DNA from: Meiothermus taiwanensis DSM 14542
GTDB taxonomy: Bacteria > Deinococcota > Deinococci > Deinococcales > Thermaceae
Direction of reading: 5' to 3'
NCBI GenBank assembly: GCA_000482765.1
Contig: AXWR01000011.1
Span: 1 to 64,000 of the forward strand
Length of the DNA stretch: 64,000 nucleotides
Within the stretch, counting starts at the first letter, position 1, and every line of letters begins with the position of its first letter. The notes under the pieces are model-generated. The model worked only from the letters and a program-made list of their open reading frames with translations, was not told the origin of the DNA and did not search any database. A program made the translations under genes and the position numbers. Of the stretch, positions 61,675-64,000 are shown one piece after another.

Positions 61675-63027
61675 ATGAAACGGTTGGCTGGGTTTTTGGC
61701 TGCGGCGTGGCTGCTGGGGTGCGGCTTGGGGGTGGCCCTGGCCGACAGCTTCGACATTTTCGAGTACACCCCACCCCAGGGGTGGAAGAAAAGCAACCTG
61801 CAAGGCGGGGTGATGCTGGCGCTACAGACCAAGGAGTCGTTTGGTTCGATCGTGCTCTATGCCAGCGTGCCCGCCGGCAACAATCCCCAGCAAAACTTCC
61901 AGGGAGAGTGGAAGCGCCTGGTCGTAGAGGGCCTGGGCCTCTCCGGCGAACCCACCACCGAGATGGGGCCGCCCAACGGCGACTACCAGAATTTAGCGGG
62001 AGGCATCGCAGCTTCGCAGGACGGGCTGAACTATGTGGTGCTGCTCTCCACCTTTACCGGCAACGGGCGCGTGGCCAGCATCCTCTACATCACCACCGAC
62101 GAGCGGCACTTCGACCTGTTCGACCGCTTCAACAGCTCCCTCAAGCTGAACAAGCCCAAGGCGGCCCAGGCCCCTCCGGTTAATGTGGCCCGCCCCCCCA
62201 CCCATACAACAGCCAACCAACGCACCATCGCCACCCCCACCACCCGTTTCAACGACGGCTGGGTATCCACCATCGAAAACGGCTTCGTGCGGGTTGCCAA
62301 AGGCGAGGTGGTGGTACTGCTTCACTACGGCATGCCACTGCCGGAAAACATGTGGGTCACGGGCAACGAGCAAGAGCGGGTGGGCTACTACTGGAACCGC
62401 CTGGTGGCTCCCCGCTACCGGGTGGACGAACTCAAGGTCTTCAAAAACGATGTCTGCTATTACTGCCTCTACTTTGGCGAAGGCAGCGCTACCGAGGTTT
62501 CTACGGGTACGCGCAAGCATGTGGCCCTCTACATTGGATTTGACAAGGGCCTGGGCTACGCCATCCAGGTAGTGGCCCCCAGCTTTGCCGCCTTCCAAAA
62601 GGAATTCCCCAACATCGAGGCCGTTGGCAGGATGTACGGCTACAACAAGTTTGCGGTCAAAGCCACCGATCTGGTCGGCACGTGGAAGGAGAGCAGTTCC
62701 GTTGCAGGCCAGTACTACAACTCCATCACCGGCGCTTATGCCGGCATGAACGCGGTGAGCAGCGCCCATAGCTTCACCTTCAACCGCGACGGAACCTATA
62801 CCTCCACCCACGCCGGGGCCAGCGGCTTCGTGGGGTCACAGCAGTTTTACTCCCAAAAATACCAGGGCCGAATGACCCTCAACAACTGGCAGATGAGCCT
62901 GACCAACCGCCACAACAACCGAACCGAGGTGTTCGAGGCCTACTTCGAGATGACCGGCGCTGGGCCGGTGCTCCATCTGATCCAGGTGGATGCAAGGGGC
63001 ATCCACTACCGGCTGGTACGGGAATAG
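61675..63027 (+). CDS. secreted hypothetical protein (450 aa)
   Basis: Signal peptide MKRLAGFLAAAWLLGCGLGVALA, then an alpha/beta domain (FEYTPPQGWKKSNLQGGVML, ITTDERHFDLFDRFNSSLKL), a Thr/Pro linker near 165-185, a second related domain (FVRVAKGEVVVLLHYGMPLP) and a C-terminal lipocalin-like barrel (LVGTWKESSSVAGQYYNSIT, SFTFNRDGTYTSTHAG, MTLNNWQMSLTN). The pattern FxFNxDGTYT is usual in lipocalin-like domains. AGGAGGT precedes ATG 61675. No family name; probably periplasmic or surface-exposed. A TGC in LLGCGL could be a lipobox, but the context is weak. Confidence 0.7.
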   Translation: MKRLAGFLAAAWLLGCGLGVALADSFDIFEYTPPQGWKKSNLQGGVMLALQTKESFGSIVLYASVPAGNNPQQNFQGEWKRLVVEGLGLSGEPTTEMGPPNGDYQNLAGGIAASQDGLNYVVLLSTFTGNGRVASILYITTDERHFDLFDRFNSSLKLNKPKAAQAPPVNVARPPTHTTANQRTIATPTTRFNDGWVSTIENGFVRVAKGEVVVLLHYGMPLPENMWVTGNEQERVGYYWNRLVAPRYRVDELKVFKNDVCYYCLYFGEGSATEVSTGTRKHVALYIGFDKGLGYAIQVVAPSFAAFQKEFPNIEAVGRMYGYNKFAVKATDLVGTWKESSSVAGQYYNSITGAYAGMNAVSSAHSFTFNRDGTYTSTHAGASGFVGSQQFYSQKYQGRMTLNNWQMSLTNRHNNRTEVFEAYFEMTGAGPVLHLIQVDARGIHYRLVRE

Positions 63028-63031
63028 ATTT

Positions 63032-64000
63032 TTAGCCTGCGACCCCCTCGAGCCTCCAGTCCACCTCGGGATACATAGGCTTGATGGCCTGCAGGAGCTC
63101 GTTTAGGCGGTGGAGGGTCTCGAGGCCCTCTTCGCGCAGGGCCTCGCGCACCCTGGCCTTGTCGGGGTAGAAACGCAAAGGATGCTGCCAGACCGCGCGG
63201 CCTGCCAGAAAACCACGGGCCCCGGCACTCAGAGCAGCTTCCAGCATCTGCACAAACTGCTCGGCATTCAGGCCACCAGAAAGCAGCAGCCAGGGCGCGG
63301 GAAGTCTGCTGTATTCGCGCATGTCGGCTTCCAGGTCTTCGAGCGAGTAGCCCCCGCCGCCAAACTCCTTTACCAGATCGGCGGCGCCGGGGAAGGCCAG
63401 CTTGTACAGGTCAATGTGGAAGCCGGGGTCGGCGAAGGCCGCGGCGATCTCCAGCGACATCTCGCGCAGCTTGGCGTTGTAGGTATGGGTATCTTCGCCG
63501 GGGAGGGGGTAGGGCAGCACCTCGAAGATGAAGAGACGGTCGGCCTTGCGGCAGGCCTCGCCCACGCTTCGCACAAAGTTCAGCTGGTGCTCGGTAATTT
63601 CGGGCGGGGCATCGGGGCGGTGCCAGGCCAGAAGCTTCAGGCCGTCGGCGCCCATCTGCACCGCCCGCTCCACGCTCCAGCCCGGAATCATCGCGCTTTT
63701 GCGCCAGCCGCCTTCTACGGTCTCGAAGCGGTGGTGCTCGAGGGTCAGCATCAGGCCGGTCTCACGCGGCAGAACCGGCATGGCCGCAGGAAAGGCGTAG
63801 TGCGGGTCTATCAGGATTCCGGTTACGGCCCGGGCCAGGGTCTCGGCCAGCAGGCCCTTGAGTTCGCTCACTTCGGGCCCCACGCTCTCCAGGTCGCGGC
63901 CCAGCGCTTTGGCAGCAATCTGCATCAAGGGTGGGCGTTGGTCAATGGCCAGGGTGCCAAAGCGCATGGCCCCATCGCCAATGCGGGCATAGGCGCGGGC
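63032..64000 (-). CDS. LacD/DeoC-family aldolase (tagatose/fructose-bisphosphate aldolase type), 5' end outside window
   Basis: The frame is open to the window edge, so the N-terminus is missing; the first ATG inside is at 63967 (MRFGTLAIDQRPPL). FGTLAIDQR, GILIDPHYAFPAA, MGADGLKLLAWHRPD, LFIFEVLPYPLP and IDLYKLAFPG with the Schiff-base Lys, then PWLLLSGGLNAEQF, follow the class I LacD pattern. In relatives the text before LAIDQR is about 15-20 residues, so little is lost. It cleaves a ketose bisphosphate or a similar sugar phosphate. Confidence 0.8.
   Translation of the reverse strand, partial: ARAYARIGDGAMRFGTLAIDQRPPLMQIAAKALGRDLESVGPEVSELKGLLAETLARAVTGILIDPHYAFPAAMPVLPRETGLMLTLEHHRFETVEGGWRKSAMIPGWSVERAVQMGADGLKLLAWHRPDAPPEITEHQLNFVRSVGEACRKADRLFIFEVLPYPLPGEDTHTYNAKLREMSLEIAAAFADPGFHIDLYKLAFPGAADLVKEFGGGGYSLEDLEADMREYSRLPAPWLLLSGGLNAEQFVQMLEAALSAGARGFLAGRAVWQHPLRFYPDKARVREALREEGLETLHRLNELLQAIKPMYPEVDWRLEGVAG

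Overview
The window looks like chromosome of a Deinococcus-Thermus bacterium, most probably a Meiothermus-like member of the Thermaceae. This is an inference from several things: high GC with strong GC bias at third codon positions, a TetR-type palindrome of the Thermus PaaR kind before a paaABCD operon, many start codons lying 6-7 nt behind a TANNNT box (leaderless mRNAs are typical of this phylum), a very high density of CTCGAG, and a dispersed intergenic hairpin repeat. No tRNA, rRNA, CRISPR array or intact large mobile element was seen.

Layout. 1-220: edge with a possible transposase remnant. 221-7070: tldE-tldD, a secreted N-acetylmuramoyl-L-alanine amidase, a TaqI/Eco57I-type adenine methyltransferase and a CaCA antiporter. 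7067-23910: mostly housekeeping genes (holA, upp, a WecA/TagO-like transferase, uvrC, hom, thrC, aspC) mixed with an MFS exporter behind a large palindrome, a kinase-like protein, a ModE-type HTH protein and a 621-aa orphan. 23996-26818: PaaR-type operator and paaABCD for phenylacetyl-CoA epoxidation. 26934-27518: a lipoprotein.

27747-40530 is the most unusual part, about 13 kb all on the minus strand. It holds one FecB/FecCD/FecE-type siderophore ABC transporter, four further FecB-type binding proteins without their own permeases, a flavodoxin, a nitroreductase, a glyoxalase-like protein, a START-type protein, a Cys-rich small protein and an Opp-type ATPase broken by a TAG codon. 41015-45971: MoxR-like ATPase/VWA pair, a YefM-YoeB toxin-antitoxin pair and a Pro/Gln-rich membrane protein. 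46124-49389: an EfeO-like protein with an FTR1 permease. 49431-50739: lutC, aroQ and a small membrane protein. 50762-54555: heme uptake operon (monooxygenase, hmuT, DUF3386-like, hmuU, hmuV). 55087-56609: birA-bioY under a BirA box. 56761-60530: a DUF1800/DUF1501 pair and a Gfo/Idh/MocA dehydrogenase. 60713-61452: a REP-associated transposase and an hsdS remnant. 61675-64000: a secreted protein and an aldolase cut by the window edge.

How it fits together. Four separated iron-related transcription units (starting at 36066, 40530, 46124 and 54555) share one promoter architecture: a TATTCC-N4-GGATTW dyad, one base, then TTGACT, a 17-18 bp spacer and a TANACT box. This suggests one iron regulon with a dedicated regulator binding beside the -35 element. 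Several leaders in the same locus are strongly self-complementary, which points to possible RNA-level control. Seven copies of a palindromic intergenic repeat separate the gene blocks.
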